Assembly (NCBI RefSeq): GCF_001679785.1
Contig: NZ_CP016286.1
Location: 3,222,001-3,286,000, forward strand
From: Rhizobium leguminosarum
Lineage (GTDB): Bacteria > Pseudomonadota > Alphaproteobacteria > Rhizobiales > Rhizobiaceae
Direction of reading: 5' to 3'
DNA: 64,000 nucleotides
The notes beneath the pieces are model-generated. The model was not told the DNA's origin. It worked only from the letters and a program-made list of their open reading frames with translations, and did not search any database. Below, piece after piece: positions 9,728 through 18,908 of the stretch (position 1 is its first letter; the number at the start of each line of letters is the position of its first letter). Made by a program: the position numbers and the translations under genes.

Positions 9728-10948
9728 ATGAAGATTGCGGTTATGGGCGGAGACGGTTTCATTGGTTGGCCAACGTCGCTGCATCTCTCCGATGCCGGGC
9801 ACGACATCCATATCCTCGACAATCTCTCGCGCCGCTGGATCGACACCGAACTCGGCGTTCAGTCGCTGACCCCGATGGATTCGATCCAGGAGCGCACCCG
9901 CATCTGGCATGCCGAAACCGGGCGCCGCATCCACTTCAATCTGATCGATCTCGCCAAGGATTACGAACTCCTGAAGAACTGGCTTTCCGAACATCGCCCG
10001 GATGCCGTCATCCATTTCGCCGAGCAGCGGGCCGCGCCCTATTCGATGAAGAGCGACCGCCACAAGAATTACACGGTCAACAACAATGTCAGCGCCACGC
10101 ACAACCTGCTGAACGCGCTGACGGAGCTCAATCTCGATACCCATCTCATCCATCTCGGCACCATGGGCGTCTACGGCTATTCGACGGTCGGGGCGGCGAT
10201 CCCCGAGGGTTACCTGCCGGTCGGCATCGAGACTGCTGGCGGCGAGACGGTCAGCCAGGAGATCCTCTATCCCTCCAATCCCGGCTCGATCTACCATATG
10301 ACTAAGTGCCTGGATCAGCTTCTCTTTCAGTTCTACGCGCGGAATGACGGCCTGAGGATCACCGACCTGCACCAGGGCATCGTCTGGGGCACGCATACCG
10401 AGCAGACGCGCCGCCACGCGCAGCTGATCAATCGTTTCGACTATGACGGCGATTATGGCACGGTGCTGAACCGCTTTCTCATCCAGGCGGCGATCGGCTA
10501 TCCGCTGACGGTGCACGGCACCGGCGGCCAGACCCGCGCCTTCATCCACATCCAGGATTCGGTGCGCTGCATCGAGCTGGCGCTGAAAAATCCGCCGGCC
10601 CGCGGCGCCCGCGTCGAGATCTTCAACCAGATGACCGAAACCCACCGGGTGCGCGACCTCGCCGAGATGATCGCCAGGATGAGCGGCGCCAAGATTGCCT
10701 GGCTGCCCAACCCGCGTAAGGAAGCCGCCGAGAACGAGCTGGTTGTCCGGAACGAAAAATTCCGCGATCTCGGCCTCGAACCGATCACGCTGGAAGCGGG
10801 CCTGCTCGGCGAGATCGTCGATGTCGCGAAGAAATTCGCCTATCGCGTCGACCGCTCGCGCGTTCCGGCCGTCTCCGCCTGGACCAAGGACATCGCCGCG
10901 ACGATCAATCACGATCCGGAAGGCAAGCGGCTGAAGTCGGTTTCATGA
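9728..10948 (+). CDS. sqdB: UDP-sulfoquinovose synthase SqdB
   Basis: Converts UDP-glucose and sulfite to UDP-sulfoquinovose, the head-group donor of the sulfolipid SQDG. The 406-residue extended-SDR protein begins with the NAD-binding GGDGFIGW (residues 8-15), has the catalytic TMGVYG Thr and the YHMTK Tyr-Lys pair (about 196), and the SqdB-specific segments RRWIDTELG, AEQRAAPYSMKSD and HQGIVWGTHTEQT. AGGAG lies just upstream of the ATG. It heads a plus-strand operon with sqdD and sqdC, divergent from ybgC. Confidence 0.96.
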   Translation: MKIAVMGGDGFIGWPTSLHLSDAGHDIHILDNLSRRWIDTELGVQSLTPMDSIQERTRIWHAETGRRIHFNLIDLAKDYELLKNWLSEHRPDAVIHFAEQRAAPYSMKSDRHKNYTVNNNVSATHNLLNALTELNLDTHLIHLGTMGVYGYSTVGAAIPEGYLPVGIETAGGETVSQEILYPSNPGSIYHMTKCLDQLLFQFYARNDGLRITDLHQGIVWGTHTEQTRRHAQLINRFDYDGDYGTVLNRFLIQAAIGYPLTVHGTGGQTRAFIHIQDSVRCIELALKNPPARGARVEIFNQMTETHRVRDLAEMIARMSGAKIAWLPNPRKEAAENELVVRNEKFRDLGLEPITLEAGLLGEIVDVAKKFAYRVDRSRVPAVSAWTKDIAATINHDPEGKRLKSVS

Positions 10949-10988
10949 GTGCCGAGAGATGACGAAGGCTAGGAAGGCCGCGGCTTGC

Positions 10989-11150
10989 TCCCCCTTCTCC
11001 CCAGCGGGGAGAAGGTGGCCCGTAGGGTCGGATGAGGGGGCCACACGGCACGCCCTTCATTGCCCTTCGCTCGCGCTCAGCGCAGTCGCTCCTGTCGTCG
11101 CTCACCCCCTCAACCGCCTGCCGGCACCTTCTCCCCGCTGGGGAGAAGAG
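10989..11150. repeat. RIME-like inverted-repeat element between sqdB and sqdD
   Basis: Two inverted half-elements, about 45 bp each, share CTTCTCCCC-AGC-GGGGAGAAG and a GATGAGGGGG-like tail. The left hairpin is at 10993-11015 and the right at 11128-11148; the right half read in reverse complement matches the left half with several differences. About 60 bp of GC-rich spacer lie between them. The architecture resembles rhizobial intergenic mosaic elements. It separates two genes of one operon and could affect read-through or transcript stability. Confidence 0.8.
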
Positions 11151-11215
11151 ACGTGTGGCAACGCCTTGCCGTCTCTCCTTCGCCGGAACAAGATGTATCG
11201 GGGCAGCCGAACCCG

Positions 11216-12040
11216 ATGAACCGTTCGTCCGTCTTCGCCTACATCACACTCGTCACCAATGCCGATTACGCCATGGGCGCGACTGCGCTCGCCCATTCCC
11301 TGCGCCGAACCGGCACCACCGCCGACATCGTCATTCTCCACACCGGCGGTGTCGACAAAGCCATTCTCGCACCCATCGAAGCGCTCGACTGCCGCCTGAT
11401 CGAAGTCGAGCACCTGCCGCTCTCTGCGGCCTTCAACGAACGCCACGCCCGCGGTCAGCTTCATTCGACAGCTCCTTTCACCAAGGGCCGCAAACCGGAT
11501 TTCCATTCGCCGCTCGACAATTTCTGCAAGCTCAGGCTCTGGCAGTTCGTCGAATACCAGCGCTGCGTCTTCATCGACGCCGACGCCCTCGTGCTGAAGA
11601 ACGTCGACAGGCTCTTCCTCTATCCGGAATTTTCCGCCGCCCCCAATGTCTACGAAAGCCTCGCCGACTTCCACCGCATGAATTCCGGAGTCTTCGTCGC
11701 CACGCCCTCGCATGACACGTTCCGGCACATGCTCGAAAGTCTCGACAGGCCGAACGCCTTCTGGCGACGTACCGATCAGACCTTTCTCGAGACGTTCTTC
11801 CCGGATTGGCACGGCTTGCCGGTTTATTTCAACATGCTGCAATATGTATGGTTCACCATGCCGGAGCTTTGGGACTGGAAGAGCATTTCGATCCTGCATT
11901 ACCAGTATGAAAAACCGTGGGAAAAGGATCATCCCAAGGCAGCGCGACTACAACCTTTGATCGATCTGTGGCACCGTTTCCACGATGGCGGCGATGTGCC
12001 TGAGATCACGGCGCTGGACAATCCGGAAGGGGCAGCATGA
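11216..12040 (+). CDS. sqdD: Sulfolipid-cluster glycosyltransferase SqdD
   Basis: Glycosyltransferase proposed to move sulfoquinovose from the UDP sugar onto diacylglycerol. The start MNRSSVFAYI at 11216 gives 274 residues; the longer frame upstream reads through the repeat element. The fold is GT8/glycogenin-like: YITLVTNADYAMGATALAHSL at the N-terminus, then FIDADALVLKN containing the DxD metal motif (about residues 120-124), and MNSGVFVATPS. It overlaps sqdC by 4 bp and lies 267 bp after sqdB, separated by the repeat. Confidence 0.88.
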   Translation: MNRSSVFAYITLVTNADYAMGATALAHSLRRTGTTADIVILHTGGVDKAILAPIEALDCRLIEVEHLPLSAAFNERHARGQLHSTAPFTKGRKPDFHSPLDNFCKLRLWQFVEYQRCVFIDADALVLKNVDRLFLYPEFSAAPNVYESLADFHRMNSGVFVATPSHDTFRHMLESLDRPNAFWRRTDQTFLETFFPDWHGLPVYFNMLQYVWFTMPELWDWKSISILHYQYEKPWEKDHPKAARLQPLIDLWHRFHDGGDVPEITALDNPEGAA

Positions 12041-12954
12041 AGGTACTGGTATCGGGTGGAACGGGTCTCGTCGGCCGGTATGTCGTCGAGGAACTGCTGG
12101 CCGCTGGATATCAGGTGATCGTCGGCGGGCGCCGCGCGCCGCTGCCCCGCCTCTTCTCCCGCCCGGTCGAGTTCGCAGCGCTTTCGCTCGATCCCGACAA
12201 GGATCAGATCGACGTCTTCGACGACGCCTATTTCTTCGTCCACGCCGCCTTCAGCCATGTTCCGGGTAAATATCGCGGCGGCGAGGGCGACGACCCGAAG
12301 ACCTTCCACAGGTTGAACCTCGACGGCACCGTCCGGCTTTTCGAAGCCGCCAAACGCGCCGGCACGCGCCGCTGCGTCTTCCTGTCCAGCCGCGCCGCCT
12401 ACGGCGAACATCCCGAGGCAACCGAACTGACGGAGACGATGCTGGCCAAGCCCGAAACACTCTACGGCCAGATCAAGCTCGATGCCGAACGCGCGCTTGC
12501 CCACCTCTCCACGCCGGGTTTTGCCGGCGTAAGCCTGAGGCCGACCGGCGTCTATGGCGATCTCTCGCCGAACAAATGGGACGGCCTCATCGCCGATTAC
12601 CTCGCCGGCCGGCCGGTTACTGCCCGCCTGGGAACGGAAGTTCACGGCCGCGACCTCGGTCGTGCGGTGAGACTGATGCTGGAGACGGAAAGCACCCGCA
12701 TCTCCGGCGAGGTCTTCAACGTCTCGGACATGTCAGTCGACACGCGCGATATCCTTTCACCCATCCGCCGCGAGACGGGCTGTCGACACGCGCTGCCGGC
12801 CCCTGCCGATAGCGCCGCGCTCAATCCCATGAGCACTGCGAAAATCCGCGCGCTCGGCTGGGCGCCCGGCGGAACCCCTCTATTCGACGAGACGATGCAG
12901 CGGCTGGCCGTTGCGCTGCCTAAATCCCCAAGACACAGGTCCACGCAAGTCTGA
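12037..12954 (+). CDS. sqdC: NAD-dependent epimerase/reductase SqdC-like
   Basis: Extended short-chain dehydrogenase of 305 residues with the N-terminal nucleotide motif GGTGLVGRY (residues 8-16), a catalytic Ser region (VFLSSRAAYG) and YGQIK for the Tyr/Lys pair (about 147-151). The exact reaction in sulfolipid metabolism is not well defined for the family. The assignment as SqdC rests on its position, overlapping sqdD by 4 bp downstream of sqdB, the order known in other alphaproteobacteria. Confidence 0.8.
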   Translation: MKVLVSGGTGLVGRYVVEELLAAGYQVIVGGRRAPLPRLFSRPVEFAALSLDPDKDQIDVFDDAYFFVHAAFSHVPGKYRGGEGDDPKTFHRLNLDGTVRLFEAAKRAGTRRCVFLSSRAAYGEHPEATELTETMLAKPETLYGQIKLDAERALAHLSTPGFAGVSLRPTGVYGDLSPNKWDGLIADYLAGRPVTARLGTEVHGRDLGRAVRLMLETESTRISGEVFNVSDMSVDTRDILSPIRRETGCRHALPAPADSAALNPMSTAKIRALGWAPGGTPLFDETMQRLAVALPKSPRHRSTQV

Positions 12955-13013
12955 CGTTGCAGAATGTGCCCGAATCGCAATCGGGGCCTGAATTAAAAAT
13001 CGGGGAATTGTTC

Positions 13014-13709
13014 ATGCAGGTCGCAACCACGTCTGCCTCCATCATCTTGCGCGGCGCGTCTTCGACGGCAGCCCTATCCGCCCCCGGAAGCGAGACCGAT
13101 CAGGGCGTGCTGAAGCTGCAGCGCGCCACGCAGGCGCTGCAGCAGATGCGCCAGACCTTGGCGAACTCGGGAGACGAGGCCAAGGCGAAGGCGCAACGCA
13201 AGCTCGAAGAGGCAAAACAGGAGTTGGAGATGCTGCGCAGCTCCAACATGGCACCTGAGGTGGTCGCCCGGCTGGCCGCCGAACTGGCGCGCAAGGTCGG
13301 CACCGCCGCCTCCGAATTCGCATCATCAGTCGCGACCGGCAGCCCGGCAACGGCTGTTCCGGTGGATGCAACCACGGCTGCAACAGCAGTCGCGACCAGC
13401 GGGGCCGATGCTGCGCTGACGGATACCGCGGGGGAAACTGCGGCCGGCGAGACCGGTTCGCAGGAACCGGACGCCGCCGCCAACGCCCGCAAGGCCTATG
13501 CGAGCGTCGCCGAGGATGCCCCGAAATTTTCAGGCATTTCGGCCGATGATCGCGAAACGATGGAAGAGTTCAAGGCGGTTGTGCGCGAACTCAAGCAAGT
13601 GCTCGAAAAAGCGATGCGCGATTTGCGGCAGCAGGACCGGCAGGCTGGGGCCAATCTGGCAGGCTTCTCCATCGCCACGGCGACAATACCGACAAGCATC
13701 GTCGTCTGA
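13014..13709 (+). CDS. Ala-rich coiled-coil protein of unknown function
   Basis: I do not recognize this family. The start at 13014 (MQVATTSAS) has CGGGGAA upstream; 231 residues. Residues about 35-85 form a Lys/Glu-rich predicted coiled coil (QRATQALQQMRQTLANSG, AQRKLEEAKQELEMLRSS), then a low-complexity Ala/Thr/Val stretch (about 100-165), then a second charged helix (DRETMEEFKAVVRELKQVLE). There is no signal peptide or membrane segment. It follows sqdC by 59 bp and precedes the folate cyclo-ligase. GC and codon use look native. Confidence 0.68.
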   Translation: MQVATTSASIILRGASSTAALSAPGSETDQGVLKLQRATQALQQMRQTLANSGDEAKAKAQRKLEEAKQELEMLRSSNMAPEVVARLAAELARKVGTAASEFASSVATGSPATAVPVDATTAATAVATSGADAALTDTAGETAAGETGSQEPDAAANARKAYASVAEDAPKFSGISADDRETMEEFKAVVRELKQVLEKAMRDLRQQDRQAGANLAGFSIATATIPTSIVV

Positions 13710-13826
13710 CGACCGCTACCGCAAGCGGGCGAGACGTGAAACGAACGTGATGCTGTCGCATCCTGCATTTGCATCGGACATCCAGCCGTCTATGCTCGGT
13801 CAAATCTCTCAGAACCGGCAGATCCA

Positions 13827-14414
13827 ATGACCGCGAAAGAATTGAAAGCGCAGCTGCGCGACGAACGGCTGTCCGCACGCGACGCCATCCCCGCCGAGAA
13901 ACGCGCCTCCAAAAGCCTCGCAATGGCCGACCATGCCGGCGAGGCCGTCGGTTTTGCGCTGGATACGATCGTCTCCGGCTTCCTGCCGATCCGTTCGGAA
14001 GCCGATATCAGGCCGCTGATGGCGCGCTTTGCCGTGCGCGGTGCGCGGCTCTGCGTGCCGGCGATCCTCGATCGGCAGACCATCGTCTTTCGCGAGCTGG
14101 CGGAAGGTGCGCCCCTCATCGATACCGGTTTCGGCACGGTCGGCCCCGGCTCGGATGCCGCCATTCTTGATCCCGAGATCATGCTGGTGCCGCTTTCGGC
14201 CTTCGATGCCCGCGGCCACCGCATCGGCTACGGCGCCGGCCACTACGACCGCGCCATCAGCCGGCTAAGGCAAAAAGGCCTGCATCCAAAGCTGATCGGC
14301 ATTGCATTCGACTGCCAGGAAGTGGCACATGTGCCCGACGAGCCGCACGACATAAGCCTGGATGCCATCCTGACAGAAAGCGGCCTTCGCTTTTTTGCCT
14401 CTTGGATTGGATAG
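13827..14414 (+). CDS. fau: 5-formyltetrahydrofolate cyclo-ligase
   Basis: ATP-dependent enzyme that converts 5-formyl-THF to 5,10-methenyl-THF, cytoplasmic. The 195-residue product has the N-terminal basic region (LRDERLSARDAIP) and the ATP-binding block RIGYGAGHYDRAI (about 131-143), plus the substrate loop VPLSAFDARG. It is followed after 3 bp by the YmdB-type phosphodiesterase. In many bacteria this gene is next to zapA and 6S RNA; here zapA is about 22 kb away. Confidence 0.94.
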   Translation: MTAKELKAQLRDERLSARDAIPAEKRASKSLAMADHAGEAVGFALDTIVSGFLPIRSEADIRPLMARFAVRGARLCVPAILDRQTIVFRELAEGAPLIDTGFGTVGPGSDAAILDPEIMLVPLSAFDARGHRIGYGAGHYDRAISRLRQKGLHPKLIGIAFDCQEVAHVPDEPHDISLDAILTESGLRFFASWIG

Positions 14415-14417
14415 GGA

Positions 14418-15242
14418 ATGCGGCTGCTTTTTCTGGGTGACATGGTCGGCAAGACGGGACGCACGGCGGTATGGGACCGCCTCCCCGGCCTGGTTTCCGA
14501 CCTCAAGCTCGATTTCGTCATCGTCAACGGCGAGAACGCCGCCGGCGGCTTCGGCATCACCGAGGATATCTTTCTGGAAACGATCAATGCCGGCGCCGAT
14601 GTGGTGACGACGGGCAATCACGTCTGGGACCAGAAGGAAGCCGTCGCTTTTGCCGGCCGCCACGATCAATTCCTGCGTCCCGCCAACTATCCCCAAGGCA
14701 CGCCCGGCCGCGGCTCCGGCCTTTTCTATGCCAGGAACGGCGCGCGTGTGCTCGTTGCCAACGTCATGGGCCGGGTCTTCATGCATCCGGAACTCGACGA
14801 CCCCTTCAAATCGGCGGAGGTCATCCTCGACGCGTGCCCGCTGAAGGAGCAGGCCGACGCGATCATCTTCGATTTCCATGCCGAGGCGACCAGCGAGAAG
14901 CAGTGCTTCGGCCATTTCGTCGACGGCCGCGCCAGCTTCGTCGTCGGCACCCACACGCATGTACCGACCGCCGACGCACAGATCCTGAACGGCGGCACCG
15001 CCTATATGTCGGATGCCGGCATGTGCGGCGACTACGACTCCTCCCTCGGCATGGACAAGGAGGAGCCGCTCAACCGCTTCATCTCCAAGATGCCGAAGGG
15101 CCGCATGGAAGCCGCCAACGGCCCCGCGACGATCTGCGGCGTCGGCGTGGAGATTTCGGATACGACGGGACTTGCCGAAAAGATCGCGCCGCTCCGGCTC
15201 GGGCCGCGGCTGGCCGAAACTCTGCCGGAGTTCTGGCGGTAA
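14418..15242 (+). CDS. ymdB: YmdB-family metallophosphoesterase
   Basis: Dinuclear-metal phosphodiesterase of the TIGR00282/YmdB family; members act on 2',3'-cyclic nucleotides. The 274-residue protein shows the full metal-ligand set: GDMVGKTGR (residues 6-14), VNGENAAGGFGIT, GNHVWDQKE, FHAEATSEK and GTHTHVPTAD. It starts 3 bp after the folate cyclo-ligase, so the pair is co-translated. No signal peptide. The physiological substrate in rhizobia is unknown. Confidence 0.93.
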   Translation: MRLLFLGDMVGKTGRTAVWDRLPGLVSDLKLDFVIVNGENAAGGFGITEDIFLETINAGADVVTTGNHVWDQKEAVAFAGRHDQFLRPANYPQGTPGRGSGLFYARNGARVLVANVMGRVFMHPELDDPFKSAEVILDACPLKEQADAIIFDFHAEATSEKQCFGHFVDGRASFVVGTHTHVPTADAQILNGGTAYMSDAGMCGDYDSSLGMDKEEPLNRFISKMPKGRMEAANGPATICGVGVEISDTTGLAEKIAPLRLGPRLAETLPEFWR

Positions 15243-15329
15243 CAGGCGACGCGCGGCCGTCCAACACGCAATTGTGAGCATCCTCGGTCTGGACCCCTGC
15301 GGCCTCATGCCGCATCCTCCCCGCCATTC

Positions 15330-15377
15330 GCGCATAACCCCGAAAATCGGGATCGATTTTCGGAAAGGATTATGCGC
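15330..15377. repeat. Short palindromic repeat, GCGCATAA type
   Basis: An inverted repeat of about 48 bp: GCGCATAAxCCCGAAAATCG on the left and its near complement CGATTTTCGGAAAGGATTATGCGC on the right. It sits between ymdB and the MBL-fold gene. It shares its general layout with the repeats at 27227, 54159 and 60905. Confidence 0.75.
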
Positions 15378-15411
15378 CGATTGAAGGGTGATAGAGCGCC
15401 GGAGGGGTGGC

Positions 15412-16257
15412 ATGAAGCCGCGATATCTTGTCCTCGCTATCGCATGCCTTGCGGACTTCGCCGCGCCGAATCTTGCCGGGGCACAAGAGCAGCGGCCGCC
15501 GGTCAGCCAGTGCCAGGCAATCGCGCAAACCATCCCCAAAGTGACCTTCGCAAGCTTTTCCGGCGCCCCGCCGCTGGTGCCTGCCGTCTCCGAGGGCGAG
15601 GACGTCAAACTCACCTTCCTCGGCCACTCCACCTTCGCGATCGAGACCCCGGGCGGCATCGTCATCGCGACAGACTATAATGGCTGGTACAGGCCGGCGA
15701 CGATGCCCGACGTCGTGACCATGAACAAGGCCCACTCGACCCACTTCACCTTGGCGCCCGATCCGGGCATCAAGCACGTACTGCACGGGTGGAGCGATGT
15801 TCCGGACGAGAAGGCCAATGTGAATCTGGTCGTCGGCGATGCCTATATCCGCAACGTCACGACGGATATCCGCTTCAGCTATGGCCTCGGCGGCTCGCAC
15901 GAGAACGGCAATTCCATCTTCATCTTCGAGATCGCCGGTCTGTGCATCGGCCATCTCGGCCACCTGCATTACGAACTGACGGATACCCATTATACCGAGA
16001 TCGGCCGCCTCGACGTCGTCATGGTCCCCGTCGATGGCGGCCTGACCATGGGCGCCGACAGCATGAGCCGCGTCATCAAACGGCTACGCTCGTCGCTGAT
16101 CCTGCCGATGCACCGGCGCGGCCCGCCGGTTGAAGCCTTCGTCTCGATGTTCGGCAAGGACTTCGACGTCGCCAATGCGCCCGATGACAGTATCACCGTC
16201 TCGATGCGGACGCTGCCGAAAAAGCCGCTGATCTATGTCTTCAAGGGCGTGCAGTAA
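15412..16257 (+). CDS. Exported MBL-fold (UlaG-like) metal-dependent hydrolase
   Basis: The ATG at 15412 follows GGAGGGG and gives 281 residues. A signal peptide (MKPRYLVLAIACLADFAAPNLAGAQ region, about 1-24) indicates export to the periplasm. The core resembles UlaG-type metallo-beta-lactamase-fold proteins: LTFLGHSTFAIETPGG, then a site MNKAHSTHF where related proteins have HGHxDH, and later GHLGHLHYELT and VPVDGG. The first metal motif is therefore unusual. No function is assigned; substrate unknown. It stands alone between two repeats and a convergent gene. Confidence 0.78.
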   Translation: MKPRYLVLAIACLADFAAPNLAGAQEQRPPVSQCQAIAQTIPKVTFASFSGAPPLVPAVSEGEDVKLTFLGHSTFAIETPGGIVIATDYNGWYRPATMPDVVTMNKAHSTHFTLAPDPGIKHVLHGWSDVPDEKANVNLVVGDAYIRNVTTDIRFSYGLGGSHENGNSIFIFEIAGLCIGHLGHLHYELTDTHYTEIGRLDVVMVPVDGGLTMGADSMSRVIKRLRSSLILPMHRRGPPVEAFVSMFGKDFDVANAPDDSITVSMRTLPKKPLIYVFKGVQ

Positions 16258-16293
16258 TAGAAAGGCCCGGCGTCTCCTTCTGGGCCTCGCGCA

Positions 16294-16797
16294 TCAGGCG
16301 AACTGCAGGTGGCGCTTGATTCCGACATCCGGCATCTTGTCGTCGTCGAGATTGGCCTTGGCGATCTCCCAGCCGAATTTCAGCTTGTTGCCCGTGGAAA
16401 CCCAGATCTCGGCATCGTCGACATGGAGGGACAGCATGGTGAGCTTGGGGTCCTTCTTGCCGCCGTCATACCAGGCCGCGACGATCGAGCTCCAGTATTC
16501 CTCGATCTTGGAGGGGTCGGGATGCACCTCGATCACACCGGCGAGGCAGGCGTGATAGTCGTGATCCTTGCCGATGACACAGAAATGCGCACGGCTGCCG
16601 GGCTTGATGGCGCGCACGATGTCGGCGTCGGTCTTGGTGTAGAACCAGATGGTGTTGGTGGTGGGATCGGCATGCGGCGCCATCGGCTGCATGTGCATGT
16701 CCAGTCCGGAAATTCCGAGCATGCCGGCATGAACATCGTTGACCTGATCCCAGAGCTGACGTGCTGGATGTTCCTGCGCCTCACTGAGACTTGCCAT
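16294..16797 (-). CDS. PPOX-type flavin-binding protein (general stress protein 26-like)
   Basis: The start at 16797 (MASLSEAQEHPARQ) is preceded by AAGGAA and gives 167 residues; a longer frame reaches into the yebC promoter. The split-barrel pyridoxamine-phosphate-oxidase-like fold is suggested by NTIWFYTKTDADIV, SRAHFCVIGKDHDYHACLAGV and IEEYWSSIVAAWYDGGKKDP, the pattern of the stress protein 26 group. It likely binds a flavin; no substrate is known. It converges on the MBL-fold gene and is divergent from yebC. Confidence 0.85.
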   Translation of the reverse strand: MASLSEAQEHPARQLWDQVNDVHAGMLGISGLDMHMQPMAPHADPTTNTIWFYTKTDADIVRAIKPGSRAHFCVIGKDHDYHACLAGVIEVHPDPSKIEEYWSSIVAAWYDGGKKDPKLTMLSLHVDDAEIWVSTGNKLKFGWEIAKANLDDDKMPDVGIKRHLQFA

Positions 16798-16938
16798 GAC
16801 CGTTCCTTTCCGTTGGATGGAGTTCGGTTGAAACGTCATCCCCTCACCTTTGTTCCGAACTGCTTTTTCCTTGAACGGGTGCCGTTTCGCTCTTATAAGG
16901 CGGCCCATTCCGAACAATGAGACGTGAACAGGGGTGCC

Positions 16939-17685
16939 ATGGCTGGCCATTCACAGTTTAAAAACATCATGCACCGCAAAGGCCGTCAGGATGCCGTGCG
17001 GTCGAAAATGTTCTCCAAGCTTGCGCGCGAAATCACCGTTGCCGCAAAGGCCGGCCTGCCCGACCCGACGATGAACGCCCGCCTTCGCCTGGCGATCCAG
17101 AACGCCAAGGCCCAGTCCATGCCGAAAGACAATATCGACCGCGCCATCAAGAAGGCAGCCGGCGCCGACGGCGAAAATTATGATGAAGTCCGCTATGAGG
17201 GCTACGGCCCCGGCGGCACGGCGATCATCGTCGAAGCCCTGACCGACAACCGCAACCGCACCGCCTCCAACGTCCGCTCGAGCTTCACCAAGGCCGGCGG
17301 CGCTCTCGGCGAAACCGGCTCCGTTTCCTTCTCCTTCGACCATGTCGGCGAAATCACCTACAAGCTTTCCGTCGGTGATGCTGACAAGGTGATGGAAGCC
17401 GCGATCGAAGCCGGCGCTGACGACGTCGAGACCGACGAAGACGGCCATTACATCACCTGCGCCTTCGAAGCCCTCGGCGAAGTGGCGAAAGCGCTGGAAT
17501 CGAGCCTCGGCGAAGCCGAAACCGTCAAGGCCGTCTGGCGCGCCCAGAACAACGTGCCGGTAGACGAGGAAAAAGCCCAGTCGCTGCTGAAACTCATCGA
17601 CAGCCTGGAAGACGACGACGACGTGCAGAACGTCTATTCCAACTTCGAGGTCTCGGAAGAAGTGCTGGCGAAGCTCTCGGCCTGA
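16939..17685 (+). CDS. yebC: YebC/PmpR-family DNA-binding or translation-associated regulator
   Basis: The ATG at 16939 ([18 protein letters not shown]) gives 248 residues, the standard length. Conserved blocks include the N-terminal [26 protein letters not shown] (about 92-110) and [12 protein letters not shown]. The family is described as transcriptional regulators, and also as factors that relieve ribosome stalling. The gene is single and ends in a strong hairpin. An open frame starting 15 bp earlier with GTG is less likely than this start. Confidence 0.95.
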   Translation: MAGHSQFKNIMHRKGRQDAVRSKMFSKLAREITVAAKAGLPDPTMNARLRLAIQNAKAQSMPKDNIDRAIKKAAGADGENYDEVRYEGYGPGGTAIIVEALTDNRNRTASNVRSSFTKAGGALGETGSVSFSFDHVGEITYKLSVGDADKVMEAAIEAGADDVETDEDGHYITCAFEALGEVAKALESSLGEAETVKAVWRAQNNVPVDEEKAQSLLKLIDSLEDDDDVQNVYSNFEVSEEVLAKLSA

Positions 17686-17703
17686 TCTCCTCAGGCAGGC
17701 ATC

Positions 17704-17738
17704 AAATAAAAACCCGGCACAACGCCGGGTTTTTATTT
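17704..17738. terminator. Bidirectional rho-independent terminator
   Basis: A perfect hairpin AAATAAAAACCCGGC / GCCGGGTTTTTATTT around a CACAA-type loop. Its A/T tails on both sides let it end transcription of yebC and of the convergent luciferase-like gene. Confidence 0.93.
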
Positions 17739-17779
17739 GCCGGAAAGATGGCGCCGTCGGAGTGCGCCTTGCGTAGATC

Positions 17780-18781
<1,002 letters not shown>

Positions 18782-18908
18782 GGGAAACCTGCCGGGCAGT
18801 TGAACGATGCCGTCTATGTAGGTTCGCGTCCGCACCATTCCAAACCATCCGCGCAAACAAAAAAGGCCGCGCGAGCGCGACCCCCTGTGCAAGATCAGAA
18901 GCAATCAT

